Of a DNA stretch of 64,000 nt, positions 60,984 to 64,000 are shown one piece after another. A program made the translations under genes and the position numbers. The stretch comes from Galerina marginata (Eukaryota; Basidiomycota; Agaricomycetes; Agaricales; Galerinaceae): the NCBI GenBank assembly GCA_023014335.1, contig JAECYW010000002.1, forward strand, positions 2,604,001-2,668,000. Reading direction: 5' to 3'. Numbering within the stretch: the first letter of the stretch is position 1; each line of letters starts with the position of its first letter. The notes below the pieces were generated by a model, which was not told the DNA's origin, did no database searches, and worked only from the letters and a program-made list of their open reading frames with translations.

Positions 60984-63086
60984 TCAGTCTTTGTTCGTAA
61001 ATACATTCCTGAGCCATCGCCAGCGTTTCCTGCCATTCCTACCATGACTGGAGACATGCTGAACACGGCTTAACACAGGCTCAGGAATATCCGCGTTCCC
61101 CACGCCCCTCTCACCATCAGCTTCTTCATCCTCAACCCTGCTATCATTTCTCATCCGGCGGGTAGCCTCGCCCTCGCTGACCGTCCTCCTCCTTTCCTGG
61201 ATGACTTCGCTGGCTACATCAGCCAATGACGGGCCTGGTCGGCGCCTCCGCTCTAGGGGCGTAATGGTAAACCCTGGACTGAGGGGTGAAAGACCGATCT
61301 GGAACCCAGGGCCCAAAGTAGACACTGTCCCAAGTGGAGGAGGCGAGAGTGCCGCATGCGAGTAAGGAGGGTGGGGATGAGATACTGTGCGCCCAGGATG
61401 TTGGTGCGAAGACGATGACGACCGATGAAGGTCAACCGTGGGTCTGTGTCTGGAATGGTGTGAAGGCGTGCGAGGAGAAGGATAAAGCTGAGTTTCTGCC
61501 CGCTGTAGCTTGCCTGAAGAGATTATCGAACTTTGCGGGGGGTTGGTCTGACCCTCGGTGAGTCCTGATCCCGGCTCAGATGTCGTTGGCAAGCTGGATT
61601 CGGAACGCGTTTGTCTATCCAGCGGCACAGGTCCAAAATGTAATTTAGCCCGACCTGTCTCTGATTGGCGGGTCATTGCAACTGCTTCAGATGGTCGATC
61701 CTGCTCTTCTGTACCTTCTGGTTCTGAATATAAAGCAACGTCCTCGCCTGTTAATTCTACAGTTTCCTCGTTCCACGTCCCGATATCAACACCACCACCG
61801 CCAGACTGTATACTCACGACCCAAACTCCGCCCAATAGCACGACAATACCAAGAATTACGAGGCCAAGGTGTAGTGGTGGTATAAGAGAGAACTGGTCAA
61901 AGTACACAAGACCGTTCATAATGGACGAGAGATTATAGAAACAAAATGCAGCTGCACTTTTGTCAGAAAACAATTTAGTTCTGCGGTTGTTGACTCACAT
62001 GGACAAACTAGCGTAGGATCTGCCTAGAGTGAGGGCCTTGTGTAGATACCACAGTTGGAGTAGGGCAAAGGCAATTAATCCGAGCACTAGAACCCAGGCC
62101 TCCCATCGCCAGAATTGGTTATTGCCTCCAAGCGTTAGGAGAAGCAGCTCGACTCCACTCTTGGCAAAGAGCAGACACATACCCGAGATGATACCTGAAA
62201 ATGAAGCATACGAGACAGCCAGAAGTAGACGTGTATGGTTAATGAAATGAAGGGTAGGTTCCGTGATTTGTTGGCCATTCGCAGGTGGATTTGGTAGCTT
62301 GGGATCGATAAGTGGGGTTCGCTCGTCAGGTAGAAGAGAGTCGTTGAGGGTATCGGTAAGACCTGTGGTTATGTTTGCAGAATGGGTGGGGAGATTGATG
62401 TTGCTGGACGCTGGTGAAAAGTCGGATGAGGAATCTGGCGGAAAGGTCTTCTCTAACCGGCGAGAAAGCGAAAATTCCGTGAGGTGCGTCTACAGAGATG
62501 ACTTGTGTTGAGCAGCCAAGCTTTAATATTTTGAAACTTACAACAGCAAGGCAAACAAAGACAGCGAATCCCAATATAGAGAAGTATACAATGAATGTGG
62601 GACGCCTGAAGAGTTCGAGGAGATCTTCAAGAGAACGTGTTTGCTCTGGTACAATGCCGAAAAAGGCTATTAAGATCGCTCCTCCAGCAATGAGGATGGT
62701 GCCGAGTATCATCCAAGGAGAGAAAACGTCTCCTAGAAGGAGTCGGGCGAAGAATGCGTTCCATAGTAGTGAAACGGCACCCAAGGGAGCAAGGATGACG
62801 ACTGGAAGAGACGCAATTTGTACGAAGGAACCAATTATGTTAGACGAAATGAATATGGCGAAGCCGAGCAACCATAGCCTGTTACGGAAAGATCATGAGA
62901 GTTTGGTGGGAGGGTAAAGGAAGGGACGAACGGTCTCCTGTGCTCGACCCGCTGACGATGCTCTGGCATAGACTGGTTCAGGACATGGCTCTTTCGTTGG
63001 ATGGTCAGCCCCAATGATTGAACGAAGGATGCGAGGAGGCCGATAATGATGCCGAGGGGTATCGAGATGTGGTTGGCGGTGAGCAT
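60984..63086 (-). CDS. NIPA-like magnesium transporter (DUF803)
   Basis: The start at 63086 gives MLTANHISIPLGIIIGLLAS and FVQSLGLTIQRKSHVL, the first membrane segments. Exons continue with WLLGFAIFISSNIIGSFVQI, SLPVVILAPLGAVSLLWNAF, LGDVFSPWMILGTILIAGGA, YFSILGFAVFVCLAV, a Ser/Pro/Asp-rich cytosolic loop, SYASFSGIISGMCLLFAKSG, and after an intron AFCFYNLSSIMNGLVYFDQF, VILGIVVLLGGVWVVSIQSG. About nine membrane segments fit the NIPA family of Mg2+ transporters. A long soluble Ser/Arg/Pro-rich tail ends WRWLRNVFTNKD at 60984. Such a tail is usual in fungal members. Substrate is inferred from family. It shares a 236-bp divergent promoter with HSP104. Confidence 0.85.
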
Positions 63087-63202
63087 AGTGATGGATTATG
63101 TAGCTGACATTGAGCAGAATTATGCTTGCCTCGAAATGAGCTGTCACGTGCAGTTGCCAACCACCTATGTGAAGATATGACATCATGCCATTAATATTGC
63201 CG

Positions 63203-63210
63203 GAATATTC
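63203..63210. promoter_or_regulatory. Candidate heat-shock element in the HSP104 promoter
   Basis: GAATATTC pairs two inverted GAA/TTC units spaced by two bases, the core of an Hsf1 site, about 115 nt before the HSP104 start. More GAA units follow at 63226 and 63233, though not perfectly in phase. This fits a heat-inducible gene but is not proof. Confidence 0.45.
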
Positions 63211-63278
63211 TCCAGTGGTCGAGGTGAAACTAGAACATGCCCCAGTTATGGATAAAATTCTACGCCTTCTCCCCGTCT

Positions 63279-63286
63279 TATAAAAA
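63279..63286 (+). promoter_or_regulatory. Candidate TATA box of HSP104
   Basis: TATAAAAA starts 44 nt before the HSP104 start codon, downstream of the candidate heat-shock element. TATA-containing promoters are common in stress genes. Confidence 0.5.
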
Positions 63287-63322
63287 GGGTTTCGCATCCT
63301 TCCCCACTACTAATCCACCATC

Positions 63323-64000
63323 ATGGCGAGCAACATGGAATTCACTGACAAAACACAACAAACGCTGGCTGATGCCATTCAGCTCGCAAAAGACAACAAC
63401 CATGCACAAGGTAGGTCGTCCTTATCTATTTCCAGCTCTGACACTGATTCTGTTTCTTCCCTAGTTCATCCTGCCCATTTAGCATTCGTACTGCTCAATC
63501 AAGCTCCTTCAGAAGGGGTTGCCGCTCCATCTGGGGCTCCCCTCTTCGCCTCTGTTATTTCGAGAGCTGGCGGCGATCCAGTAAGCAGAGTCTATAACTT
63601 ACTCCATTACAAGAAAAGCTAACAATTTTTGGTAGGCGGTCGTTAAGCGAGGCATACAGAAAGTTATTGTTCGCCTGCCCCAGCAAAACCCACCTCCAGA
63701 GGACGTGAGCCTCTCTCATAATGCTCTGAAAGTCCTGCGCGAAGCCCATGGACTCCAAAAGACCATGCATGACTCATATATCGCGCAAGATCACCTTCTT
63801 TTGGCTCTTATCAAGGACCCAACAATCGAACCTGTCTTGAAGGAGAGCCACCTCACCGAGGCGGCCCTCAAGACTGCTATTGAGCAAATCCGTGGCAATC
63901 GTCGCGTTGACTCAAAGACAGCCGAACAAGGCTTCGATGCCCTACAGAAATATGCAGTTGATTTGACGGCCTTGGCAGAAGAGGGCAAGATCGATCCTGT
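63323..64000 (+). CDS. HSP104: Hsp104/ClpB disaggregase (partial, 3' end outside the window)
   Basis: Hsp104 is a hexameric AAA+ chaperone that pulls proteins from aggregates after heat stress. The start at 63323 gives MASNMEFTDKTQQTLADAIQ. Two introns (63411-63464 and about 63583-63636) lie in the N-terminal domain. Joined exons read HPAHLAFVLLNQAPSEG, VISRAGGDPAVVKRGIQKVI, DSYIAQDHLLLALIKDP, TEAALKTAIEQIRGNRRVDS and YAVDLTALAEEGKIDPV, the Clp N domain and the lead into the first AAA+ module. The nucleotide-binding motifs lie beyond the right edge. A TATA box and a heat-shock-like element precede the gene. Confidence 0.95.

Overview
The window is nuclear DNA of a filamentous basidiomycete, most likely an agaricomycete (mushroom-forming) fungus. 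The signs are dense genes split by many short introns (about 45-70 nt, GT..AG), a secreted cysteine-rich gene of the PriA type first known from mushrooms, and fungal versions of conserved eukaryotic genes. Nearly every recognised protein is a single-copy housekeeping protein. I see no transposase, CRISPR array, prophage or recognisable biosynthetic cluster. Gene coordinates below run from start codon to stop codon and include introns; splice sites were read by eye.

Layout. 1-5741: APC4 (-, cut by the left edge), ARP1/centractin (+), ribosomal protein eS24 (-), and a DUF4870 (Tic20-like) membrane protein (+). 5742-9261: a gene-poor stretch with a 43-bp near-perfect palindrome and one PriA-like secreted protein (-). 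9262-20420: PP2A scaffold A subunit (-), glucose-6-phosphate 1-epimerase (+), DNA polymerase zeta REV3 (+), and an Agtrap-like small membrane protein (-). 20643-31702: DPH7 (+), a TMEM135-like membrane protein with an apparent frameshift (-), a DysF-domain protein (-), HscB/Jac1 (+), and a DExH helicase with dsRNA-binding modules (+). 32080-40374: AP-2 alpha adaptin (+), C2-RasGAP (-), ELO fatty acid elongase (-). 42604-58824: the 11.7-kb VPS13 gene (+) and a DENN-coiled-coil gene (-). 60984-64000: NIPA-like Mg2+ transporter (-) and HSP104 (+, cut by the right edge).

Links between the genes are loose. Several act in membrane traffic or lipid handling (AP-2 alpha, VPS13, DENN protein, DysF protein, TMEM135-like protein, ELO). 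HscB supplies Fe-S clusters, and REV3 carries a Cys motif of the Fe-S type. These are themes, not evidence of a cluster. Many neighbours are divergent pairs with short shared promoters (82 bp between the DysF gene and HscB; 236 bp between NIPA and HSP104), and ATF/CREB-like motifs recur in several of them.

I found no convincing new system. The observations most worth checking are the palindrome flanked by a short direct repeat, the frame break in the TMEM135-like gene, three TPTK motifs in the REV3 insert, the retained N-terminal tetracysteine motif of HscB, the merging of two apparent genes into one DENN gene, and the repeated CRE-like sites.
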